This document shows, in pieces, positions 32,290-44,400 of a stretch of DNA of 64,000 bases. The stretch is taken from NCBI GenBank assembly GCA_047967505.1, contig CM106539.1; one strand, 5' to 3'. A program made the translations under genes and the position numbers. The notes under the pieces were generated by a model. The model did not search any database and was not told the origin of the DNA. It worked only from the letters and a program-made list of their open reading frames with translations. This DNA is from Dipteris shenzhenensis (lineage: Eukaryota > Polypodiophyta > Polypodiopsida > Gleicheniales). Position 1 is the first letter of the stretch, and each line of letters begins with the position of its first letter.

Positions 32290-33300
32290 ACATGAGGTCT
32301 AGGGAACTCAACGAGAAGATCCTAAAACTCCCACAAGAGATCTAAGGAACTCAATAAGGAGATCTTAAAAATTCCACAAACTAATTTAATAATTTCATAG
32401 ACATGAAAACAAGCCCATTTCTCACAAGAGATCTAAGGAACTCAACAAGGAGATCCTAAACTCCCATATACAAAAATCTATTCACATGAGATCTAAGAAA
32501 CTCAACAAGGAGATCTTAGAACTCCCACAAACAAATTTCATAGACACAAAAACAAGCCTATTTATCACAAGAGATCTAAGGAACTCACCAAAGAGATCCT
32601 AGAACTCCCATGTACAAAAATCTACTCACATGAGATCTAAGAAACTCAACAAGGAGATCTTAGAACTCCCACAAATAAATTTTATAGACACAAAAACAAG
32701 CCCATTTATCACAAGAGATCTAAGGAACTCACCAAAGAGATCCCAAGGAGATCTTAAAACTCCCAAAACAAATTTCATAGACACAAAAACAAGCCCATTT
32801 ATCACAATAGATCTAAGGAACTCACCAAAGAGATCCTAGAATTCCCACGTACAAAATCCTATTCACATGAGATCTAAGAAACTCAACAAGGAGATCTTAA
32901 AACTCCCACAAATAAATTTCATAGACATAAAAACAAACATATTTCTCACAAGAGATCTAGGGAACTCAACAAGGAGATCCTCAAACTCCCACAAAAATTT
33001 ATCTCACAAGAGATCTAAGGAACTCAACAAGGAGATTCTAGAACTCCCACAAACAAATTTCAAACACATAAATATCTAAATTATTTTTATCACAAGAGAT
33101 TGAAGGAACTCAATAAAGAGAACCTAGAACTCCCACAAACAAATTTCAAACACATAAATATCTAAAATATTTTTATCATAAGAGATCGAAGGTACTCAAT
33201 AAAGAGAACCTAGAACTCCAACAAACAAAAGAAAAGAACAAAAACCAAAATCCAAACAAGAGATCTCAGGAACTCAAAATGAGATCCTAAAGCTCCCTAA
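32290..33300. repeat. tandem higher-order repeat array (AGATCTAAGGAACTCAACAAGGAGATC)
   Basis: Half-units share CA(A/T)GAGATCTAAG.AACTCA.CAA.GAGATC.TA.AACTCCCA. They alternate two linker types, acaaaaatctattcacat and caaatttcatagacacaaaaacaagcc. The marker gagatctaagaaactc recurs at 32488, 32632 and 32869, giving a higher-order period near 144 bp with one expanded interval. About 15 half-units degrade towards 33.3 kb. The frames inside are compositional. Confidence 0.9.
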
Positions 33301-33459
33301 TAAAAATCTACCTTATCTTAGACCTTCTAGATTGCTTTCACAACCTTGAGGACTATTCTCCTTCTTTTTCTTTTTAGATCTCTTATGCTCAACGGAGCAA
33401 CCAAGCGTGAGATAAGAAAAATTGGCAAACAATGAGATTATATGCAAAATCGAAGGAAC

Positions 33460-33670
33460 GCATTCGTCCTAATACAAAGTTTATTCATATGAGTACTATA
33501 TTCGTACGAATAAAAGTTATTCGTACAAATATGTGGTGATGATGTGGCGATTTATATAAAAAACGTGACGTGTCACCGTTTTTTTAATCGATTTTTTCTT
33601 CCATTCGAATCATTCGAGCAATTTTCTCGATTTTTTCGAATCACAAATTCGAATTTTTCTACTTAGCATG
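33460..33670. other. TTCGAA/ATTCGTACGAAT-rich AT segment
   Basis: This is a dense set of short palindromes and near-repeats: attcgtacgaat, attcgtacaaat, cattcgaatcattcgagc, tttcgaatcacaaattcgaa, and cgtgacgtgtcac. It lies on the 3' side of the minus-strand CACTA relic and could be its decayed subterminal repeat zone. I cannot define ends. Confidence 0.35.
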
Positions 33671-33683
33671 TATCAATGGATCT

Positions 33684-36600
33684 TTAAAAACGAAAGCTTT
33701 GATTAATTAAATCATTAGTATGCACCTGCTCATAATGCTCAGGAAGAACAAAAGTATCACTTTCATCGGTCCAAAGTTTGGTGGAGTCTATTGCAAAGAA
33801 ACCACAAATGTCTTTCCTCGTTGTTGCCTGGGGACCGTTGTAAATAGTTCTAAACCATTTTACATCAAAAATGATAATACTAAATTGTCTGAAATCAATT
33901 TCATAGATTTCGCGTATGGTCCCATAATAAACCAACTGCGAGGATAGAAGATTGGTATCCGAAGCACTTGTTCGGCTATCTTGTGTGAAGTTAGCCATGA
34001 ATCCACAATCATACGTGACTCTCTTTGAATCGATGTGCTCCAAGCGAAAATGTCATCCATATGACCATAATGCACCGTATTTTGTACTGCAAAGGAGCAT
34101 CATGAAAACAATGAGGATGCATCTATTTTATTGCATATATTGCCACAAATAATTTATTAATTACATCAAGAGGTAAGAAACTTACATGCATCATATATCC
34201 AGATCGCTCGCACTCATTTATTGTCTTTCCATTGCGTTCGGCTTTACGTAGAGCCAGTTGTAGCCAATCAAGTGACATATGAGTGGGCAAAAGGGCGAGA
34301 TCCCATGGATATGGTTGCGATCTCCTGTACATTACTTTGAATCTCCTCCTTGCATTTATTCTTTCTGCTTTGGCCGCTTCATATCTCTCAATCCACTTGT
34401 GCATCTCCTTGCTACTATTGAGGATGCAAAACTTATTGAATTTGTCCATTTTCTCTTTGCTAATCTTTCTTTCAATCCCTTTTCCTTGGGGAACCTTGCC
34501 AATGATGTGATCATCATCCTTGTTATGCTAAGCCTGTGGCATATCGAGATCCGTGGATGCAAGAAACTCCATGATATATACTAATGACTCTTGCACAAGC
34601 CATCCTACTTTCTTCCAGTCTTGCTCTCTGCCTTACAAATCCCTTCAGAGTTTTCATAAACCGCTAGAGAAAAAAAAATCCACTGACTATGAATGGTACC
34701 TACAATGGCCACCTCATCAACTATGTACACAAGCAAGCGACTTTAGTTGTCATAATGCTCGAGGGAAAGTGCTTCTAAAGCAAGCATATGGCTTTGATGG
34801 AGTCCACCCTAGCCTTCTTGATGCTGGATATGGAGATCTCTTTTTGAGATATCCACCTATTTCACGTGCCCATGTAAGATATATTCATAATCAGTCTACA
34901 AATTATTCAACTTAAATTGAAGAAAATGAAATCAATGTGAGTTGATAGTAAGGCTCATACCTCACAATACCATTGATCTTGAATATAGCATTTCTAACAT
35001 CTTCTTGTAGGCACCCTTTCACTGTAATTGGGAGGATGAACTATCCAAACAACAAAGAAGTCATGTCTTTAATAACACAATTATAATTACACCAACACAT
35101 CACGATTATCGATACACTAATCCTATAGCTTAGAATAGTTGTAAGACCTTGTGCCAATCATGGTACTTGAGCCCACTAAGCTTATTGTCCTTTGAAAATG
35201 CTCCTTTTAAGCAACACATGTACCCTGTCAGTGTTTGAAAAGAGGCAATGTACACTGTGACCGTTGCCTCCTCTCTCTTGGAGAGGATCCATGTTGCTTT
35301 CGGGAGGACAACTTTACAAACATGCACTTGGGGCCACAAACGAGGCATCCTATTCATATAGCACAAGTCTTCTCATACTCCTCTCGAGTCTTTGGAACCA
35401 ATTAAGTGTGCCCAAATAGTAGCCCCAATATTCTTGAAGATATGCATGGGATCCAAGAGATGATTGATTTGTAACTGACCCCAACAAGGAAGCTCGTGAA
35501 AGATGGATAGCCTCTTCATACCAAGAGAAGCTCTTCTCCATTCACCCTCCAAGCCTAAATCCAGTCACTTGTCTTCGAATATGGTGGTGGTGGATCAAGT
35601 TGGCCTCCACATGTGAGAAGGTATCAAGCATGACCTTCATAACATTTTTCTTCATACGTTTAGAGTATCATGTGCAAGCGATTTCAAACCCGGCCCACAA
35701 ACACGACAAGCATGGTACCCACTTGTAACAAGTCCTGCATGCATGCATGAATGTGTTAGTATAAGACATGCGTGGAAGAGAGTCATAAAAGCATAATCAT
35801 ATATTATACATGTAAAGACACAACCACATACCTGTGCACTCTCCATATCCTGGGTAGTCATGCATAGTCCACATCAAGATTCCCCTGAACCAAATGTCAT
35901 TGGTATGTCTAGGAGCTTCAGAAATATCAAAGACCCACACTCCTCTCCATAAGACCTATAACTCCTCTATCAAAGGTGCCATGTACATGTCCATATTTTT
36001 GGCCTTGTACTTCCCTAGCACAAGCAATGCAAGCATGAGGTGTCCCTTCTTTATTGTTAGTCATGGTGGGATATTCTAATTCATCAAGATTATGGGCCAT
36101 GTCGACCAAGATGTCGAGCGTAACCCGGAAGAGTTCACACCATCCATGGCGAGCCCAAGATGTAAGTTGTGTGGTTCCCTCACAAAGTCCGGCCACTGAT
36201 TGTCTATGTGCTTCCAAGCTGCAAGATCTATGGGAATCCTCAATGTGTCATCAGTGGAAAGATGTGTAGCATGCCAAGTCATCAACTCCACTATGGATTT
36301 GCATCGAAATATGTGCTATATTTTAGAAATGATGGAAAAGTGTCTCAAGACCTTTACTAGGATCTACTCACCTTGCAAGTCATAACTATATCGTTGTTTC
36401 CCACACTTCGGACAACTAACCAAATTTCCATGCTCACAATGAAAGAGAATACAGTCATTACGGCAAGCATGGATGGTATCATAATCCATACCTTGATGCG
36501 GACATGGTATTTGGTGTAGGCAACATCTTCTAGAGTAACCTATCGCATTTCAAACATACATAGGCTTTGAATAATGAGAAACTATGATGATTCTCAAAAC

Positions 36601-36803
36601 AAACAATATCTAAATAATGAGACAAATTAATGCGGGAGTTAACCTCATTAAGACCGACACACTTCTATTCGACCACCCATATTTTGCTTGTAGATTCAAG
36701 ATTGAGAGAAAAGCCCGTAGTTTTGACATTCTAGCACCCTCGTACAACTCTATTGATTGCAATGCTCACATATTGGCCTCAGACTCGGATATCATGTGTA
36801 CAT
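33684..36803 (-). pseudogene. CACTA/En-Spm TNPD transposase relic, second copy
   Basis: Read from 36803 on the minus strand: an N-terminal block matching the 9.3-9.5 kb copy; CDNKRY/Cys-His debris; Transposase_21 core (MTWHATHLSTDDTLRIPID, WPDFVREPHNLHLGLAMDGV, YDYP-type segment, 36291-35650); LSIFHELPCWGQ and DPMHIFKNIG (35500-35400); LPKATWILSKREEATVTVYI and KLSGLKYHDWHKVLQ (35310-35140); FNKFCILNSSKEMHKWIERYE (34440-34370); and DUF4216 with LVYYGTIREIYEIDFRQFS and FDVKWFRTIYNGP (33990-33690). It extends further C-terminally than the 8-kb copy, with frameshifts throughout. Its N-terminal side is interrupted by a Copia with TSD GTGAT, beyond which about 30 bp of the same CACTA sequence resumes (47278-47309). 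Confidence 0.88.
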
Positions 36804-36808
36804 GTGAT

Positions 36809-37059
36809 TGTTGAGATATCGAGCTCCACTCGCGATATGCCAGGGTGACCATTGTGCATTTATGTCACCGACTTGTTAGCTGGAGATGCGGTTGGTACAC
36901 CGCCCACGAATAATAGCTGGATGATAGCTATCCTTATCTACTCTAGTTTGTGGCTCAGTTAGTAAGCCACCTTAGTTAGTTGAGTTTGGTTTGAGACCCA
37001 CATATAGGGTTCTTCTATTTCTTTGTACTTGAGTTCTTTTGGCTTTCACAACTAAGAAG
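36809..37059 (+). repeat. 5' LTR of copy 2, 3' part and PBS missing
   Basis: It starts TGTTGAGATATCGAGC and matches the 3' LTR with about four substitutions up to aactaagaag. It then switches to unrelated gctcgcaaattatatg. The last ~100 bp of the LTR and the TGGTATCAGAGC site are absent; the gag leader resumes near 37110. Confidence 0.9.
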
Positions 37060-37297
37060 GCTCGCAAATTATATGTGCTAGAAAACTTGATATATGTGGT
37101 GAAAAGTTGCCACAAAAATTGCATTGTATGCCTGTGTGCAGAGATATTGGGAGTTGTAGAATCATGCTTGTTGCCTATTGATGCAAAATCGTCACTAGGA
37201 AGTGACTATGTGGTGAAATACCACTTTCGTCAGTTTTGCAGATCTGCCCGTGTGAGGCAAAAGCTGTGTTTTTTGCAGTGACAGAATATGTTCTGTA

Positions 37298-40200
37298 ATG
37301 GCATCTGATTCTCTTTCACAGATTGTCACTAAAAAGCTTGACAAGAACAACTTCCAGGCATGGAAGTTTAGAATGACGAATTTCCTTATGGGAAAAGGCT
37401 ATTGGGAGTTCATTACAGGAAATGAAGAAGAACCTGTTCTTCCTAATGTTCCCAATCAACAGGAAATGCAGGCATTTAAAGGATGGCATGAGAGAGCCAG
37501 GAAAGTTATGTACTGGCTGTCTATCAGTATTTCAGACTCTATGATTGTGCATATTCAGGATGCAAGTACGCCAAAGGAGGCATGGGATACTTTGGCAAAA
37601 ATGTACAGCACAAATACGCAAGCCAGGAAAATGTAGCTCAAAAAGGAGTTGCACAATGTGCAGAGAGAAAATTTGAGCATAAATGACTACCACATGAAGG
37701 TGAAGAAAATTGCAGATGCACTTGCTTCCATTGGGTCGCCAGTGGAAGTTGATGATCTAGTTTCTGTGACCTTGAATGGTCTAGGAAAGGATTATGCACA
37801 GTTCCGGACATCCATTGCCGTCCGTGAAAAATTTCCTAATTTTGAAGAGTTGTTTGCTCTTCTAATTTCTGAAGAGCATAGAAATGGGGGTGCATCTTCT
37901 TCAGGATGAACTTCAAAAGAAACTGTCTTCTACTCAAATGCTGGAAGAGGTAGAGGTAGAGGTAGAGGTAGAGGAGGCCGATCTGCAGGCCGTGGTAGAA
38001 ATCAGAATATTCAGCAAACTCAAGAAAACTAGTCCTATGCAGGAGGACATGGTAACTCTAGAGGCAAGGGGAGCCAAAGAGGCCATGGTGGATGGCAGAG
38101 AGGCCAAAATGCAAACAGCAATGTTGAATGCTACTATTGTGGTAAAATGGGTCATATGGCTAAGGACTGCAGAATGACATTATGAATGGAAAATTGCAGC
38201 AAGGCAATTATGCATCTTCCACTAGACAGGGTGATGACAGAAATGAGCATCTATTTATGGTGCAGCATATGACCAACTCTGTGACAAGAATGAAATGATG
38301 TGTGGTATGTTGACTCAGGCTCATCAAACCACATGACAGGTCATGCAGAATGGATGCAGGATGCAAGGAAAATGGAAAAGCCAGGATTTGTGGAGACTGG
38401 TGATGATACTGCACATCCTATTGTGCAGATTGGTAAAATTCCTTTGTCTATGCAGGATGGAAAAAGAAATACATGTCCGATGTATTTCATGTCCCGAACA
38501 TCACCAAGAACCTGAATTCTGTTGGTCAAATGGTTGAGCAGGGCTTGCAGGTCAGATTTAATCCTCATGGATGCTTTGTTGAGGATATGAAAAATAACGG
38601 TCGCTTGATAGCAAAAGGAAAGAAGAAGGGCAGGATGTTCATGCTGGATGCGGACATGCCTGAATTGAGTGCAGCAATGTTTGCACATGGGACCGGTGTA
38701 GTTGCAGATATTGATATCGGGCACAAACTCATTGGTCATGTTAATATACAGCGACTTAAATCAATGCAAGCCCAAAATATTGTTGCAGGATTGCCTAAAT
38801 TCAAGGTTACAGAAATGCACAAGGTTTGTGAAGCCTATCAATTTGGGAAACAGGCAAGGAAACCTTTTCCTAGGCATGTTCAAGAGAGTAAAAAGCCATT
38901 GGAATTAATCCACTCTAATGTGTGGACTACTAAAGCTGCATCTATTGGAGGCTGTCACTATTTTGTCACATTTATTGATGACTTCAGTAGAAAACTTTGG
39001 GTGTATTTTATGAAAAAGAAAAGTGAAGTGTTTGGGCATTTCAAAGCTTTTAAAGCTATGGTTGAAAAAGAAACAGGCCTGCAAATAAAATGCCTAAGGT
39101 CAGATGGAGGGGGAGAGTACCTCTCAAATGAGTTTGCAAGGTTCTTGCAGGAGCATGGTATAAAGCAGCAATATTCATGTAGTCATATCCCACAGCAAAA
39201 TGGAATTGCAGAAAGGAAAAACAGGCATATTGGAGAGGTATCTTGGGCTATGCTAAATGAAAAAGATCTACCAGATTATTATTGGGCTGAAGCAGTTGCT
39301 ACAATAGTTTATATAATGAACAGGACTCCCACTGCAGCAATACATGGCATGATACCAAAGGAGATGTATACTGGTAGGAAACCAGACATTTCTCATTTGA
39401 AAATTTTTGGTTGCATTGCCTATGTTCATGTGCCAGATGAGTTGAGGTCCAAGTTGGATCCAAAAGCTGAGAAGTGTGTCTTTATTGGTTATTCTCTATA
39501 GCAGAAAGGGTATAGATGCTATAGCCCTTCTACACGTAAGTTCACAGTGAGCAGAGATGTTGTTTTTGATGAGATGAGCAGCTGGTATAAACCAGTAAAT
39601 GTAATGATTGATGTAGATGCACAAAATGCTAATGCTGCACAGAATTCACAGTAGCAATCACAAAATATTAGTGGACCTAGAGTGTCCTCTAGCAGTGGTT
39701 CACATACTTCGCCATGGACAGGCAGATTGAGATCAGGAGAATCTCCTCAAAGCAATGCAAAGAGTGGTATGCAGGTATCATGAAAAGGAAAAGAGAAGGT
39801 AGATCAGCCCATGTTTGATGTGAATGCAGGTCACTCTTATGTGGATGGTGAATCCAGTGGCTCAGAACAGAGCATTGATGATGAGTTGGATATTCCTTCT
39901 GTTGTTACATCTGGAGTAAGGAAGACCAGGGATGTTTTGAGAGCACTTGGAAGTGAGCCTATTTTGCGCAGGTCTACCAGGGTTAGGTATCCTGTGGATA
40001 GGCTGAAATATGATGGATTTACAGCCATTCACTATGCCTATATGGTCAAAGTGATACAGGAACCAGAACCCACTTCTTTTGAGCAAGCCATCGGAAATGA
40101 AAAATGGGAGAAAGCCATGGATGAAGAAATGGATGCCTTGGAAGCAAATGCTACATGGGAATTGGTGCCTTTACCTAAAGACAAGAATGCAATTGGCTGT

Positions 40201-40693
40201 AAGTGGGTTTATAAGATCAAGCACAATGCAGATGGTTCTGTGAATAGATACAAGGCAAGATTAGTTGTCAAGGGGTATGCACAGACATATGGCATTGATT
40301 ATGAAGAAACTTTCAGTCCGGTTGCAAGGATGGCAACCGTAAGAGTAGCCATTGCTATGGCTGCATCAAAGGGATGGTCTTTACATCAAATGGATGTAAA
40401 GAATGCCTTCTTGCATGGTGATTTGCAAGAAGAGGTCTTTATGGAGCAGCCACCAGGTTATGTTCATGCTCTTCATCCTGAGTTTGTTTGCAGGTTGAAG
40501 AAAGCCTTGTATGGCTTGAAGCAAGCACCTAGAGCATGGTCTGACAAGATAGGACAATATCTTGTCACTATTGGCTTTCAGATTTCCAAGGCAGATTTCT
40601 CACGCTATGTGAGAAAAACAGAGAAAGGGATTATGCTGCTTGTCATTTATGTTGATGATTTGATCATCACAAGTGATAGTAATGAAGATATCC
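37298..40693 (+). pseudogene. Copia gag-pol of copy 2, 5' part (Gag to RT)
   Basis: Gag begins MASDSLSQIVTKKLDKN, matching copy 3 with one shared UBN2 domain. Disruptions include TAG at 37634-37636, TGA at 37907-37909, TAG at 38030-38032, a frameshift just after the CYYCGKMGHMAKDC knuckle (near 38170), a one-base frameshift near 38465, TAG at 39499-39501, TAG at 39652-39654 and TGA at 39781-39783. Recognisable parts are WYVDSGSSNHMT protease, [13 protein letters not shown] integrase with RSDGGGEY and PQQNGIAERKNR, and RT ending [15 protein letters not shown], where the nested element interrupts. In the integrase the first catalytic Asp is Asn (HSN for HSD, near 38915). It is clearly inactive. 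Confidence 0.93.
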
Positions 40694-41387
40694 TGTAAGA
40701 AAATAGTATGCAGCGGAAGATAACAACAAAACGCAAGTACACGATGGAAAGCTGGAGAGAATACAAAAATTCTGATATACCAAACTGCTGATACAACTGA
40801 TGGTTGGCTGTCCACCCGTGCGCTCTACAGACAGAGCTTCGATGGTGATCTAGACAGATGCTGGACGGAGGACTATGAGCGTGAAGAACTGGTGATCTGA
40901 TGATAGGGGGTGGCCACTTATATAGTGTAAGTGGTTGACGGTCGGCCTTGTAATAGGCAGTCGGCCTAATAGACAGTCGGCCTGGAAGACCAACCGACCC
41001 TTCAGAAAACATGCCGTCGGGCAGATGAAGGATCGCGCATAGGTCATACCGTCGGGCCTGGGGCTACCGGCAGCCCCCGGACCCTGCCGCTGGGGGCTTT
41101 GCCCCCAGACCCCCACCGGGGGCCTGCGCCCCCCGGACCCCCTGCTATCGGGGGGGCTATCGCCCCCCCGAACCCCCCCTTTGTGCAGACGGGTATCTAC
41201 TCTTGGCTCCTAAGCCGTCTCATAACCATCTGGTCTACTCTAAGACCCCTTCCAGTGTCTAAACTGGGGATCCCTCCCAATATCTGATACCCATCATGGC
41301 TTCTCCTCATATGGGGGCCTTACAACATTGGGTACACAGAATATTGGTGGGTTACATGAGAGGTGGACATTTGAGCTAACTCTAACA
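40694..41387 (-). repeat. 3' LTR of the nested Copia (694 bp)
   Basis: Minus-strand TGTTAGAGTTAGCTC...TTTTCTTACA. It contains a GC-rich block (about 41050-41185) made of short hairpins such as tgggggctttgcccccag and cccccggaccccctg. The small frame through this block (41099-41287) is identical in both LTRs only because the LTRs are. Confidence 0.95.
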
Positions 41388-41416
41388 CCCCCCCTCAATG
41401 TTCATTAGAAGATGAA

Positions 41417-44400
41417 CTATGTGATCGGACCAATGCCGAGTCGATGTAGATGCCGCAACAATAAATCACTCCCAAGAGCCTTCGTGAAGATGTCTGCGCA
41501 ATTATCCTCTGTGGGACAATACTCCAGCTCTATGACTCCATCCTCGATGAGCTCTCGTACGTAGTGATACTGGATCTCTATGTGCTTTGTACGAGCATGG
41601 AACACAGGATTCTTTGCAATGGCCATGCAACTCTGATTGTCGCATTTCAGAACCGTCGCATCTTCGATTGGAACTCCTATGTCTTGCAGGATCCTCCTTA
41701 GCCAAACTGCTTCACAAGCAGCAATGCATGCTGCCTTGTACTCAGCTTCCGTCGAAGATAGTGCCACTGTTGGTTGCTTCTTGCTAATCCAAGAGAACAC
41801 TCCTGAACCAAGTGAGAAACAATATCCAGAAACTGACTTTCTAGAATCACAATCTCCCGCCCAATCTGAGTCACAGTAACCCGCCAAGGTCTTCCCTGCT
41901 CTGTAGGTAATGCCATACTCCAGTGTACCTTTCACGTACTTTAGCACACGCATCCCTGCTTTCCAATGGTTCTCTCGAGGTTGATTTGAGAACCTACTAA
42001 GTACACCAACTGCAAAGCTGATATCAGGTCTAGTGTTGCACAGAAAAATGAGACTCCCCACAAGTTTCCTGTACTCCTTGATGTCGACAAGTGGTGATGC
42101 ATCCTCCACTGAGAGCTTACCATTCACCTCCATGGGAGAGACCACGTCCTTACACTCGGTCATATCGAATGCCTTCAAGATCTCGCGAGCATATCTCTGC
42201 TGAGAGATGAAAATCCTGCCAGGTTTTTGCCAAACCTCAATGCCGAGGCAAAAGTGCATGAGCCCCAAATCTGTCATTTCAAACTCGGAACTCAACGACT
42301 CCCTCAACTGTTGCAGCATCTTCTCATGATCTCCTGTGATGATCAAGTCATCCACGTAAAGGACTATTACCACATACTTGCCATCCTGCTTACAAACATA
42401 CAGGTTAGCATCAGAAGCACTTTTTGAGAAACCAATAGATATGAGAAAGCTATCAATCCGTTGGTACCATGCCCTTGGGGCCTGTTTCAGCCCGTACAAT
42501 GCCTTCTTTAGTTTGCAAACCTTGTTCTCTGAATTGGGCACCTCAAATCCTGGTGGCTGGAACACATATACCTCCTCCTTGAGATGTCCATTCAAGAACG
42601 CAGATTTCACGTCCATTTGAAACACCGGCCACTGCTTATGAGCAGCCAAGGCAAGTACCACCCGAATAGTTGTCATCCTTGCTGTAGGAGCAAATGAATC
42701 CTCAAAATCAAAGCCTTCAACTTGAGAGTATCCTTGTGCAACAAGCCTAGCCTTGTACTTTTCCAAAGATCCATCAGATTTGTACTTGGCCTTCCATACC
42801 CATTTGGTACCAATGATCTTCCTTTTTTCTGGACGATCAACCAAGTCCCAAGTCTGATTCTTCATGATGCTGTCATACTCCTCTTGCATGGCAGCTTTCC
42901 AATTTGGATCCGCCATTGCCTCATCCAAATTCATAGGCTCTTGAACTTTCATAATCTCAGCCATCAAGGCCATATTGACTATGTGTTCAGAAGCCCTTTT
43001 CTGCTCCTCTATCTTCTTTGATCGTCGAAGTCCATCTGCAGATGACTCCGCCAAGTCTGGAGCCGGATTCTTCTCATCAAAGAGCTGCCTTGCCCACTTT
43101 GGAAGTGGCTTACCTGGTGGAGCCAAGGCATGTTGTGGTGTTGGTGGAGTCTGTTCCTCGAAGTACTCCTCCTCATTCTGCAACTCTGCTTTAGATACGG
43201 GCACAAGGTGAGTTACTTTTACGGCTGATGATAAAGTGGAAGGGCATACCCCCTCCTCCACTGTATGTGGCTATTCCCAAAACACCACATCACGACTGAC
43301 CACGATCTTCTTTGCCTCTGGATCATATAGCCTGTATGCCTTTGACTCCTGGCTATAGCCCATGAAGATACACTTTCTGCTCTTTGGATCTAATTTCTTT
43401 CTGGTGCTATCTAGAACATGAACAAAGCACTCACATCCAAATGTTCTGAAATGAGAAGCGGAAGGCTTTTTACCTGAGTAAGCCTCCAAAGGTGTTTTGC
43501 CCGTCAAGGCCTTTATGAAGCTTCGATTGAGGAACTCTCCTCCTCGATCCGTGCGAAGCTTCTTTACCTTCAGCCCGCTTTCGTTTTCCACCATCTTTTG
43601 CCACTGTTTGAATTTTCCAAGAGCTTCAGCCTTATCTTGTAAAAAATACACCCACATGTATCTACTGTAGTCGTCGACGATAAGCATATAGTAGTTACAT
43701 CCCCCCAAAGCTTGAGTCGGAGCTTTCCCACTGAGATCAGCATGAACCAATTCTAGAGGAGCCTTTGCCCGATAGCCGCTCTCATGTGGAAAAGCCTTCC
43801 TTTGTTGCTTGCCCATCATACAAGCTTCACAAGGTTCCTGCACCTTTGAGAGTGCAGGCAAGTGTGCAACCATCCCTGTTTTCTGCATTTCCAAAAGAAT
43901 AGGATAACTAAGATGACCAAATCTTTCATGCCATACCTTACTGATGCCCACTCCTGAAGAGACTGTTAGTGCCGTCAGCTCGTAGAGATTGTTCTTCCTT
44001 ACTGCCTTGCCGACCACCTTGCCCGCTGCATTAAGGATTTCTGCTCCGGTCCTCTTGAAACGTACCTCCAAGTTGCGATCAGTTATCGCAGCAACCGAAA
44101 GCAAGTTCTTCTTTAGCTGAGGAACTAGTAATACATCAGAAAGCTCTTTAGTTTCACCCTCTTGAATGGAAAGAGAGATAGTACCTGTACCTTCCACAGG
44201 GCATTTTGCATTATTACCGACCGTCACGTTCATGGGCTCTTGTAGAGGCTTGAAAGAGCTATACCAGTCCTTCTTTCTGGTCATGTGACGGGACGCTCCA
44301 CTATCAAGGAGCCACGAATCATTCGTTGTTGAAACTTCTGTTGAGGAGCATATTTCTTCAATTGCAACCCATAGCTCCAACTCAGTTTCAACTGTGTTGG

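Noticed and set aside
32290-33300. Possible CRISPR array
   Set aside because: The spacers are themselves repeated and the repeats diverge gradually, so it is an ordinary eukaryotic higher-order minisatellite. The genome context is a plant nucleus.
41099-41287. Small Pro/Pro-Gly frame in the nested Copia LTR, repeated at 45721-45909
   Set aside because: It is identical only because LTRs are copies; it runs through a GC-rich hairpin block and has no gene-like features.
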